From the NCBI GenBank assembly GCA_009746045.1, contig RPFO01002324.1, forward strand, positions 239,520 to 303,519: DNA of 64,000 nt. Reading direction: 5' to 3'. Shown here piece by piece: positions 34,301 to 43,993 of the stretch. Under the pieces are notes generated by a model, which saw only the letters and a program-made list of their open reading frames with translations, had not been told where the DNA came from and ran no database searches. Made by a program: the position numbers and the translations under genes. The DNA is from Mesostigma viride (lineage: Eukaryota; Streptophyta; Mesostigmatophyceae; Mesostigmatales; Mesostigmataceae). Numbering within the stretch: position 1 is the first letter of the stretch; the number at the start of each line of letters is the position of its first letter.

Positions 34301-37300
34301 ACCGTTGCGACAAGGAGTGTGTGGGGGTTCGGGGGATCCGGTGTCCTCCCCATGTCTCGGGAACCGTTGCGACAAGGAGTGTGTAGGGGTTCGGGGGATG
34401 CGGTGTCCTCCCCATGTCTCGGGAACCGTTGCGACAAGGAGTGTGTAGGGGTTCGGGGGATGCGGTGTCCTCCCCATGTCTCGGGAACCGTTGCGACAAG
34501 GAGTGTGTAGGGGTTCGGGGGATGCGGTGTCCTCCCCATGTCTCGGGAACCGTTGCAACAAGGAGTGTGGGGGGGTTCGGGGGATGCGGTGTCCTCCCCA
34601 TGTCTCGGGAACCGTTGCGACAAGGAGTGTGGGGGGGTTCGGGGGATGCGGTGTCCTCCCCATGTCTCGGGAACCGTTGCAACAAGGAGTGTGGGGGGGT
34701 TCGGGGGATGCGGTGTCCTCCCCATGTCTCGGGAACCGTTGCGACAAGGAGTGTGGGGGGGTTCGGGGGATGCGGTGTCCTCCCCATGTCTCGGGAACCG
34801 TTGCGACAAGGAGTGTGTAGGGGTTCGGGGGATCCGGTGTCCTCCCCATGTCTCGGGAACCGTTGCGACAATGCACAGAATACAAAATACCACCATCAAA
34901 AGGGAAATTACACCAAAAAGAGAAAAGCGCGTGCCACCTGCCAGCACATGGAGGGTACAAGAACGCCTCACCATGTGCTTGAACTGCCGTACGCACCGGA
35001 TTCACTCTCCGAAACCATCCGCGCATCGCAAAGCGCGCCCCCTCTGGCCTCATCCGACCCCTGAGTACGGCGAGCTCACCCCCTGCGCCACAGCCCCTTG
35101 CATGCGCTGCCACCCCACAAGAGCGGCTCCCCCCCTTTGAGGGTGACCTGAGCCAGTCAGCTGCATTGGTGATTTATCTTATTCCCCTCACCTGCCATGA
35201 TGGTGATGTGCCTTACTCACATGCCCTGCTTGCAACAAACATATCACGTTACCGTCCCGGATGCCGTTCTAGGCGGCTCACCGGGCGGCCACGGCACCGC
35301 ACCCTCACCTGCTCCAACCCCACAAGATCATCTCGCCTGGATGGCAGCATCACCCACCCACCCACCTGGCTGACGCTGCCCGCGCTCCCCGTGGCCTCGT
35401 CCAGGTACACAGTCTGGATGCTGTCGATGATCACCGCGCGCGGGCGCAGGCGCGAGATGCTCTCCAGGATGGCCTGTTGAGGGACAGGTGGCGGGTGGCG
35501 GTCGCTCGGTTGTGGGTTAGAAGTGGGCGGTGGTTGGTAGGGGGTGCGGGTGGTGGATGGTGGCTGGCCGGTGGTGGGTGGTGGATGGTGGGCGGTGGCT
35601 GGCAGGTGGTGGGTGGTGGGTGGTGGGTGGCCGCGCGCACAAAGGAAACGACCTCAGACCATGCGTGGCCGCACTTGTAAGTCGCGCCTCTTGTGGCCCC
35701 CGCTGAGCTTGGTGCACAATGGCGCCACCTGTACATGAGCTTGGTGCACAATGGCGCCACCTGTACATGAGCTTGGTGCACAATGGCGCCACCTGTACAT
35801 GAGCTTGGTGCACAATGGCGCCACCTGTACATGAGCTTGGTGCACAATGGCGCCACCTGTACATGAGCTTGGTGCACAATGGCGCCATCTGTACATGAGC
35901 ACTGCATGAGAGCGCCCCAGCCCGCGCCCGGCTGCACGTTTCCCCTGCTCGGACAACATGGGGTGATGCCTGGATGCAGATGCCGCAACTACTTCCCTGC
36001 TCATTTGCATGACACCACAAAAGGACGGTGCATATTTCTATGCTTGCTGGCGGCACCGGCACCCGGTTCAGAGCTGATATCATGAAACCCACACAGCCTC
36101 CCAACAAACAAGTGGAAAGAGCTTTTCTAGGCAGGGGCAGCCACCGAGATTGGAATCGGCAGATATGTGCGTCACTGGACAAGTTAGCGGTGGTCAGGGA
36201 TAAACGACCGTCTCTGGCACTTACAAACACAAAAAATGGCTGCCGTCAGTGCCATGCCACCTCCCCCTCCCGAATTACGACAGCAGAATGGGTGGCAACT
36301 GTGCCAGAAACAGGTGGGGTGCACTAGGGTGCATCGCGGCCAGGAACAAGCCATCAACAGGACATTGGCCCATGCCAAGTTCCTAAACACGCCGCAAGGA
36401 GGGTACAACACGCTGCCTCAGGTTGTGGCCTGACATTCTCATGCAAACGGCTTCTCCCATCCCTGACGCAACATCATCTCACAAGGCCACATGCCCCCAC
36501 CTGCCGTTTTGTCGCGCTGTACAAACACAGCAACGCACCTGCAGGTTTGTTGCGCTGTAGAGGTACAGTGATTCGCAGCTCAGGTTCATGCGGTCGGCGC
36601 GATTGCAGATCTGCTCATTGTTCTGAGGAGCGAGAACAGAAGAAATAAAGCAAAAGACCAAACCAACATTAACCAGATGCTAGTTGTTCTGCGGAACAAA
36701 ACAGAAGGAAATGAAATAAAAGACAAAACAAAATCAACCAACCGAGCCGACCCGAACCGAAACACAAAAGGAGCAGGAACACAATAAGGAGCACCATATT
36801 GCGACAGAGCACCTTATTGGTGAGACTTGGCCCATTAAAATTCTGCCAGGCCATCGTGAACACTGCGGTTGGGCTACATCTATGCTTCTGCTAATGGATT
36901 GCAATGCTACCCTGCCGCTACCAACAACCCCCTGGTTCCCACTGCACCACGCTACGTGACGGGCAGCGGCAACAACCCCATGGTTCCCACTGCACCACGC
37001 TACGTGACGGGCAGCGGCAACAACCCCATGGTTCCCACTGCACCACGCTACGTGACGGGCAGCGGCAACAACCCCATGGTTCCCACTAGGGCTGGGACAT
37101 CCGCCGCATACCGCACACGAACATGTTCGGGCGAATACCGAACATGTGCGGTGTTCGGGTCGCCTAAAATGTTCGGCCAAACATGTGCTGTTCGGGTTCG
37201 GGTCACCTGGAAACGTACCGAACATGTTCGTGTCCGTGTTCGCCTCTGACCCGGTAACGAACATTTTCATACTTTTCGGTTGTTGTTATTGTTTTCAGCC

Positions 37301-40300
37301 GATCTTTTCAGTACCAAACCGCAGAACTTTTCACTTATCATTCGACAGTTCAGTACCAGCCAATGAACAAGATAACAAAGTACGAAGGTCTATTTCTATC
37401 GTTTTCAGAAGTTCAGACGACAGCTAGCATTTTGCTTTCTTTGTGACAGTTCAATTGTCCTCGATGGTGTCCGTATCCTACTCACACGTGTATCGTTATG
37501 AATTGTTCGTGTTCGGTAAAATGTTCGGGTAATGTTCGGGTTCGGGTTCGGGTCACCTTAAACCTGTACCGAACATGTTCGTGTTCGGGTTCGGGTCACC
37601 TGGGAATGTACCGAACATGTTCGGTATTCGGGTTCGGGTACTCTCCCCAGGTGTTCGTGTTCGTGTTCGGGTCGCGAAATGACCCGGATGTCCCAGCCCT
37701 AGTTCCCACTGCACCACGCTACGTGACGGGCAGCGGCAACAACCCCATGGTTCCCACTGCGCCACGCTACGTGACGGGCAGCGGATGCGGGCACCCTGTG
37801 TCGACGTGCCGCCATGGCATCGCCAGGCCTCAGTGATCTGTGTGGTGGTAGTCTCACTGGGCTGGCACATCCTGGCATCCGTGGGTGGCAGTGTCGCCCG
37901 TCACAGTGGGCAGGAGCAGGCTGGTCTCGGTACGCTACCCATGCGCTCCGCGTTGGCAGTGAATGGGTGGGCAGTGGCCCGCACGTGGCCAGCTGCCTAC
38001 AGGCGCGGGGAGCTGCCTACAGGCACGGACTTCAAGTCTACATGGATCTTGACCAAACCGACCACAACATGACGAATGCGTGGGGAGCCTCTCCATGGAT
38101 CTTGACCAAACCGACCACAACATGACGAATACGTGGGGGGCCTCTAAATGGATCTTGACCAAACCGACCACAACGTGACGAATGCGTGGGGAGCCTCTAC
38201 ATGGATCTTGACCAAACCGACCACAACATGACGAATGCGTGGGAAGCCTCTCCATGGATCTTGACCAAACCGACCACAACGTGACGAATGCGTGGGGAGC
38301 CTCTCAATGGATCTTGACCAAACCGACCACAACGTGACGAATGCGTGGGGAGCCTCTAAATGGATCTTGACCAAACCGACCACAACATGACGAATGCGTG
38401 GGAAGCCTCTCCATGGATCTTGACCAAACCGACCACAACGTGACGAATGCGTGGGGAGCCTCTAAATGGATCTTGACCAAACTGACCACAACATGACGAA
38501 TGCGTGGGAAGCCTCTCCATAGATCTTGACCAAACCGAACACAACATGACGAATACGTGGGAAGCCTCTCAATGGATCTTGACCAAACCGACCACAACGT
38601 GACGAACACGTGGGGAGCCTCTCAATGGATCTTGACCAAACCGAACACAACATGACGAATACGTGGGAAGCCTCTAAATGGATCTTGACCAAACCGACCA
38701 CAACGTGACGAATACGTGGGAAGCCTCTCAATGGATCTTGACCAAACCGACCACAACATGACGAATGCGTGGGAAGCCTCTCCATAGATCTTGACCAAAC
38801 CGAACACAACATGACGAATACGTGGGAAGCCTCTCAATGGATCTTGACCAAACCGACCACAACGTGACGAACACGTGGGGAGCCTCTCAATGGATCTTGA
38901 CCAAACCGAACACAACATGACGAATACGTGGGAAGCCTCTAAATGGATCTTGACCAAACCGACCACAACGTGACGAATACGTGGGAAGCCTCTCAATGGA
39001 TCTTGACCAAACCGACCACAACGTGACGAATACGTGGGGAGCCTCTCCATGGATGTTGACCAAACTGACCACAACATGACGAATACGTGGGAAGCCTCTA
39101 AATGGATCTTGACCAAACCGACCACAACGTGACGAATACGTGGGGAGCCTCTAAATGGATGTTGACCAAACCGACCACAACGTGACGAATGCGTGGGAAG
39201 CCTCTCCATAGATCTTGACCAAACCGACCACAACATGACGAATACGTGGGAAGCCTCTCAATGGATCTTGACCAAACCGACCACAACGTGACGAATACGT
39301 GGGAAGCCTCTAAATGGATCTTGACCAAACCGAACACAACATGACGAATGCGTGGGAAGCCTCTCAATGGATCTTGACCAAACCGACCACAACGTGACGA
39401 ATACGTGGGGGGCCTCTAAATGGATCTTGACCAAACCGAACACAACATGACGAATACGTGGGAAGCCTCTCAATGGATCTTGACCAAACTGACCACAACG
39501 TGACGAATACGTGGGGAGCCTCTCCATGGATCTTGACCAAACCGACCACAACATGACGAATACGTGGGGGGCCTCTAAATGGATCTTGACCAAACTGACC
39601 ACAACGTGACGAATACGTGGGGAGCCTCTCCATGGATCTTGACCAAACCGACCACAACATGACGAATACGTGGGGGGCCTCTAAATGGATCTTGACCAAA
39701 CCGACCACAACGTGACGAATACGTGGGGGGCCTCTAAATGGATCTTGACCAAACCGACCACAACGTGACGAATACGTGGGGAGCCTAGGGATACGCGGGG
39801 TACGGAATCCAGAGAGCAGACCTGGTGGGTTTCTCTACCACAGGCACTTCTGCACAATATCCCAGCTTGCCAGGGGCACTTTCGCTTCGTATGCAGTAGC
39901 TGTAGACAAGCAGCGATCCCCCAGGGCGGGAATAGCCCAGGTGCCAGGTAGCCATGCATGACCTAAACACCATCAGCAGGACCCATGTCACAAGCAAGAG
40001 GGACAATGGGCGCAATCGAGTCCAATCAAGTGCTTCAAAATCGCCGGATCCACTGCCACTGTGTCTGTTATTGCCTGGGCCAACTACAAAGGGCCGTTCA
40101 TGCGACAACCTGCCTAAGGTGTAGAGGCCAGGGCCTGACGTCCTGCGTAAAACACACGAAGAGACACACGAGAACCCCGTTTTGTTCTTCAGCAGAAGCG
40201 TAGCAGGTACGGACGACTCTCTGTGGTGCCACCCATCTTTACACAGGCAACGGCCCCGTCACATGCAACTGCAACTTTTTCTCTAAAAAAACTTACCTCC

Positions 40301-42925
40301 TCGGCAGACACGTAAAGCACAGCGTGGCTGTCCGCAGGCGGCTGCGTGCTGTCCTCCTCCCCCTCCTCCCCTTCCTCCCCTTCCTCCCCATCCCCCCCCT
40401 CCTCTGCGCCCTCCTCCTTGTCACCCGATGCGCCCCCCTCCCCATCCGCGGGGCTGTCCGGTGCCACCGCCATGCCCCGGTGCACGCGCGCGACCGCGCC
40501 CCGCGTCATCATGGCGGCAATCTGCACGACCCGCCCCCAACATGACCCGTCCCGAAGGGGGCCAGGGCCATCAGATGCCCATCGGGATGCGGCGCAGCAA
40601 CACAGCCCATGTACAGGAAGCGGGGAGCGGGAACGATAACGAGACAGCGGCAGGGGAACGATAGCTCCAGTGAGAGGGGAGCGATGACGATAAAGAAGCA
40701 GCAACAATGTACCAAACACGACGCAAGGCACCACTGACCTTTAATACAAGATGCCCCAAAGGAGCAGCGTGAGGAAGCAACTGGAACAGCACCCAACATG
40801 AAAGCCAGCGCGAAACCGACCCCACGATGCCAACTTTTTCCTAATCCAACCCGACCCGTGGGCGAAGCCGTAGGCGCCTGCACCTGTGGCGGCAGCGTGG
40901 GCTAATGCACACACCCAGATGAAGGGGTCTGCGAGACCTGGTGTGGGGGAGGACATGGAGACGGGAGACCACCCGAGAGCGTGCACCGGGCGATAAAACG
41001 TGGCAAATTTTCCTGGACATGGCAATATGCCAAGTCTAGGCAGCACGAATAGGCCTATACCTGAACTAGAAGTATCAGTTTCTTGTGCTGACAAATAAGC
41101 TATGCAGGGTGTCCTGGTAACAGCACTGCGGCCAAGCGCCCCTGCTGTGCGGCGCACTTGCCTGCAGCAGCAGCGTGCTCTTGCCCACGCCAGGGTCCCC
41201 CCCCACAAGGATGAGCGCGCCTGCGCACGCACGGCAGGGAGGCAAAATAGGGTGAGCGCACAAGTTGTTAGCCAGCTTGCAAGCAGTGAGCCATGGATTT
41301 GCACTAACCGGGGGCCGGCAGGCTGCGTCGGAATCCACCCCCGGTGACAGTGGGCCCATTTTTACGGTAACAAGGTGCCGGCTGGCAGCAAACTGAGGCC
41401 CAAAGGGTTACGGAGGACTTGACGTTGATAGCGAATACCAGTAGTCGATGAGTAAAGTGGTTGATAAATGACTGATGTGCTTCAACTGCAGCGATTGCTA
41501 AGTGCTTTGAAGTCTGTACGAATAAGTGGGATAGAGGCAAACTATCCTTCCACACCTCAGCAAATCCCAGGGTATTCGCCCAGGTGCGCTAGGGGCTTGC
41601 AGCCTAGATGCAACCCCACCCTTGCTTACCAGGCACCACGCCGCCACCAAGCACCCGCATGACCTCGCTGCCGCCCGCGCCCTCGCTGCCAAGCCAGGGT
41701 CAAACGAGCGAGCACGCATGACATGGTCACGTGGCAGTCAAAAGGAGGGAGTGAGTGCGCCCCCCGCACAAGGCAGGGAAGGAGGGACGAGGGCGCAGCA
41801 TCAAGCGGCCGAGTTAGAAGAGACAGAGGTGGAGGGGGAGGGGGAGGGGGAGGGGGAGGGGGAGGGGGAGGGGGAGGGGGAGGGGGAGGGGGAGGGGGAG
41901 GGGGAGGGGAGGGGAGGGGGAGGGGGAGGGGGGGAGGGGAGGGAGGGGAGGGGAGGGAGGGGGAGGGGGAGGGGGAGGGGGAGGGGAGGGGAGGGGGAGG
42001 GGGGAGGGAGGGAGGGGAGGGGAGGGGGAGGGGGAGGGGGAGGGGGAGGGGAGGGGAGGGGAGGGGGAGGGGGAGGGGGAGGGGGAGGGGAGGGGGAGGG
42101 GAGGGGGGAGGGGAGGGGAGGGGGAGGGGGAGGGAGGGGAGGGGGAGGGGGAGGGAGGGGAGGGGGAGGGGGAGGGGGAGGAGGGGGAGGGGGAGGGAGG
42201 GGGGGGAGGGGAGGGGGAGGGGAGGGGGAGGGGAGGGGGAGGGGGAGGGGAGGGGAGGGGGGAGGGGGAGGGGGAGGGGGAGGGGGAGGGGGAGGGGGAG
42301 GCAGAGAAAGTGGAAGGGTTCACAACGCACAAAAACGCGGTCAAGCCAAGGGAGCCGGCTGAACGCTGATGACAGGGCGTGCCATGCGCGGACCTGCCTG
42401 TCAAGCTACACAGCAGGAGCTGGCTGTCTTGCTGCAAGTAATCAGCAATAAGCTGTGAAATGGCACAGGTGCAGTGGCTGATTCCAAGCACCATCAGCGC
42501 ATCGTCACACGATTCCATCAGCACAGGTGGCTAGCATCCGCCACGCCAGGTACAGTGCCAGACCCATCAGCGCTGAACACCGCAGCACTACAACACCAGA
42601 ACCGCAGACCACCAGACTAGACCATGTGACAAACCACGAGGGGTTGAGTCACGCAGCTGTCAGCAACCGTGTGGGGCTCGTCCAAGTCTCCTGCCCCCTT
42701 TGCGAGCCTGGGCCCTTGACCATACAAAGCAAGCAGGGACCGTGCCCAGTGCGCAGGGGCAACCGAGCCAAGGCCAGAGGGTGCACTTTCACACAGCAAC
42801 CGCCTAGGCTCCCACTGACAGACATGCATGCCTCCATAACATGTGTGTGCGGCCCAGAAGCGTCGCAGCATGTCTCCCGATTTGCTAATCCACACGCGCC
42901 CCCCCCGCCTGCTCATCCCGCCCCG

Positions 42926-42959
<34 letters not shown>

Positions 42960-43993
42960 CCCGCCCGCCCGCCCGCCCGCCCGCCCGCCCAACCCCCTGT
43001 CTTCCCACGAAACATGCACGCGAACGTCTTGGTGTGACAGCTCCCCAGATTTTCTTAACCGAGGCAGGCTCCTGCAGGGTGCACCACTTGACGGCCAGGG
43101 GAGCAGAGACAATAACACCTCGTACGGGCGGCGTGTGGGTGTGGGATGTATTTGTGGCCCACTCACAGCTGAATCCGCCACGAATTCTTGCGCCCCGCCT
43201 CCTTGGCCGTCTTCCGGATGTCCCCGATGAGCTGAGGGGCGCCGTGCACGTTGTCGCGAACCCAAGAACCGCGCTGCCTCCCCCCCTGCTGCTCCGCCCG
43301 CCCTTCTGCTGCCAGCTGCTGCGCTGCCCTGGCCCCTGCACCGCCACCACGGCCTGGCAGGGAGGCGGGGATGGTGGTCACTTCCTGGACGGTCCCGAAC
43401 TCGTTGCATTTGGTGCACTTGCCCATCATCTGCGCATGCTTCGCGCCGCACTCGACACACTCGTACGACGTGCGAGGCTTCTTGGTCGTAGCTCTCCTCG
43501 CCATGGTGAAGTGCGGCCTCCCTTGCAACCTCGAACGGTTTAGAAGGCCCACATCCGTGCGTGACGTTGAACGGCCGTTATTTCTCAGTAGCGGGTTTAA
43601 AATTTCCTCAAAGCGTACACCATCTAATGGCAACCTAGAAAACGGCGGCGGGCGGTCCCAGCATGCCTGACAAATTGGTATGCTGCCCATCACCCCACTA
43701 TTCGGTTTACTAGCTCCCACGCTATAGCCGCGACGCCCGCTGCCATTAACCGGACATGCTAGGTTCCCGAGTGTGGTGCAGCTTGGCCTTACAGGCGTGC
43801 CGGCCAGCCAGCCAGACGCGGGCGAAAACGGATGCCCACCAGTGACTCGCATTATGCCCCGACCAGCCATACTGAAAGCCCCCAAATTCAAAACCCCGCA
43901 GTCGTAAGCTTCAATCGCAGCCAAGCTGGTCATTCTGCTTAAAAAAATTCCGCAGCTATTGTTCAAGACATATCTGAAGGTAGTTATCGCCAT
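22382..43993 (-). CDS. DNA repair protein RadA/Sms, organellar type (14 exons)
   Basis: RecA-like ATPase that promotes branch migration in homologous recombination; plant forms act in plastids and mitochondria. Exons in coding order: 43167-43993, 41630-41685, 41162-41220, 40297-40521, 36539-36622, 35366-35473, 31402-31464, 30522-30602, 29819-29890, 28435-28596, 27693-27818, 26727-26809, 22952-23024, 22382-22549. All phases join; 728 aa. C4 zinc finger C179/C182/C193/C196; Walker [11 protein letters not shown] (301-310); Walker B VIID (D434); [16 protein letters not shown] in exon 8; KNRYG (517-521) where the family has KNRFG; Lon-like C-terminal domain with [33 protein letters not shown] and [12 protein letters not shown]. 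The ATG at 43993 gives a 163-residue basic, Ser-rich leader, a plausible transit peptide; the ATG at 43504 would give 565 aa. Exon 4 holds an acidic Glu/Gly-rich insert. Intron 3 uses a GC donor. Confidence 0.94.
23388..23600. repeat. About 64-bp tandem repeat, 3.4 copies (radA intron 12)
   Basis: Units share GGCAACTACCAAAACG, TTTCCGTTACGAATTT and CAGTCC. The end of the array carries a 60-bp segment (CGCAAATTTTAGTAGGGCTG onward) that recurs at about 23743-23805. Confidence 0.8.
23807..24225. repeat. 419-bp direct repeat, left copy (radA intron 12)
   Basis: Nearly identical to 25189-25607, with only a few substitutions seen (for example near 23934-23952). The copies are 1382 bp apart and flank GC-rich unique DNA. 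No TG...CA ends, primer-binding site or coding core was found, so an LTR element is not supported. Confidence 0.9.
25189..25607. repeat. 419-bp direct repeat, right copy (radA intron 12)
   Basis: Partner of 23807-24225. Flanking blocks are duplicated too: GGGCAACGTACTTCATGAAG occurs at about 25060 and 25640, and a block of about 90 bp containing TTTACTTGAGATTTGGAAAT occurs at about 23655 and 25678. This suggests several rounds of local duplication. Confidence 0.9.
26278..26445 (-). repeat. 31-bp minisatellite with splice-donor core (radA intron 12)
   Basis: About 5.5 units. On the coding (minus) strand each reads CACAAGCAGGTGAG plus a variable GC-rich part. The core matches the end of exon 12 and its donor (GCAAGCAG|GTGAGC), so the array looks like an older relative of the 26465-26755 array. 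Confidence 0.85.
26465..26755 (-). repeat. 30-bp minisatellite carrying the exon-12 end and splice donor
   Basis: About nine to ten units overlapping the radA exon 12/intron 12 junction (26727/26726). On the coding strand each unit has ATCGCAAGCAG|GTGAGCC. Only the first donor is usable: the next unit would add an in-frame TGA (AGC AGG TGA). Units differ mainly at ATCACC, ATAACC and GCGATC. Confidence 0.9.
26846..27130. repeat. (CACACC)n and related microsatellites (radA intron 11)
   Basis: A short ACGCACAC tract at about 26846-26890 and a nearly pure 6-bp CACACC array of about 29 copies at about 26953-27125. The THTH or VWVW frames it opens are meaningless. Confidence 0.95.
29392..29800. 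repeat. 45-bp AT-rich minisatellite, nine copies (radA intron 9)
   Basis: Units are almost identical and far more AT-rich than the surrounding gene. Most units carry the perfect 14-bp palindrome GTTACAATTGTAAC; the first two have an imperfect version. 45 is a multiple of 3, so open frames run through it on both strands. Confidence 0.95.
31490..31870. repeat. 29-bp minisatellite, about 13 copies (radA intron 6)
   Basis: Unit GATCATARAGCCACAAACGG plus GACATGGCC. It begins about 25 bp from the acceptor of exon 7 (exon start 31464 on the minus strand), so it occupies the branch-point side of intron 6. Confidence 0.95.
31995..34870. repeat. 62-bp minisatellite, about 46 copies (radA intron 6)
   Basis: Highly homogeneous array. 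Each unit contains GTCTCGGGAACCGTTGCGAC, AAGGAGTGTG, and GGTTCGGGGGATSCGGTGTC. Variation is concentrated at two sites: GTGTAGG/GTGTGGG/GTGGGGG and GGATCC/GGATGC. All three minus-strand frames are free of stops, which creates spurious frames of over 1000 codons. Confidence 0.97.
35705..35900. repeat. 32-bp minisatellite, six copies (radA intron 5)
   Basis: Unit GAGCTTGGTGCACAATGGCG plus CCACCTGTACAT, near-perfect. It lies about 230 bp downstream (forward coordinates) of exon 6, that is, in the acceptor half of intron 5. Confidence 0.93.
36932..37790. repeat. 48-bp minisatellite split by a transposon (radA intron 4)
   Basis: About 3.3 units (GGTTCCCACTGCACCACGCT, ACGTGACGGGCAGCGG, CAACAACCCCAT) at 36932-37086, then a 615-bp insertion, then about 1.8 more units at 37702-37790. 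The array existed before the transposon inserted. Confidence 0.93.
37087..37701. mobile_element. hAT-type MITE with 8-bp target-site duplications
   Basis: 615-bp non-autonomous DNA transposon. Terminal inverted repeats are TAGGGCTGGGACATCCG (37087-37103) and its exact reverse complement (37685-37701). Perfect 8-bp target-site duplications GTTCCCAC flank it (37079-37086 and 37702-37709). TAGGG/CAGGG ends with 8-bp duplications are the hAT signature. Both subterminal zones are dense in GTTCGGG and CCGAACATGTTCG motifs, typical transposase-binding clusters. There is no coding capacity. It sits in radA intron 4. Confidence 0.93.
38041..39785. repeat. 53-bp minisatellite, about 33 copies (radA intron 4)
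   Basis: Unit contains ATGGATCTTGACCAAACCGA, CCACAACRTGACGAATRCGT and GGGRAGCCTCT. A block of about 160 bp (about 38519-38680) is repeated at about 38784-38945, a shift of 265 bp or five units, so the array has expanded by multi-unit duplication. There are no unique spacers, so it is not CRISPR. Confidence 0.95.
41828..42302. repeat. (GGGGGA)n purine tract (radA intron 1)
   Basis: About 475 bp of almost pure G/A on the plus strand, from GGGGGA units with many length variants. On the radA coding strand it is polypyrimidine. Such tracts can form G-quadruplexes or triplexes. The Gly/Glu/Arg and Pro/Ser/Leu frames are artefacts. Confidence 0.96.
42899..42990. repeat. Poly-C and (CCGC)n tract (radA intron 1)
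   Basis: A run of about 30 C residues followed by CCGC tetranucleotides. Run length is likely unreliable in sequencing. Confidence 0.9.

Noticed and set aside
31793-35113. Minus-strand open frames of 1000-1106 codons in the 29- and 62-bp arrays
   Set aside because: Repeat-driven; all three frames are open, and the region is inside radA intron 6, whose flanking exons join in phase.
31995-39785. 62- and 53-bp arrays as CRISPR-like repeats
   Set aside because: Units are head-to-tail with no unique spacers, there are no cas genes, and the DNA is eukaryotic.
41626-42524. Gly/Glu-rich and Pro/Leu/Ser-rich proteins
   Set aside because: Translations of the (GGGGGA)n tract in radA intron 1.
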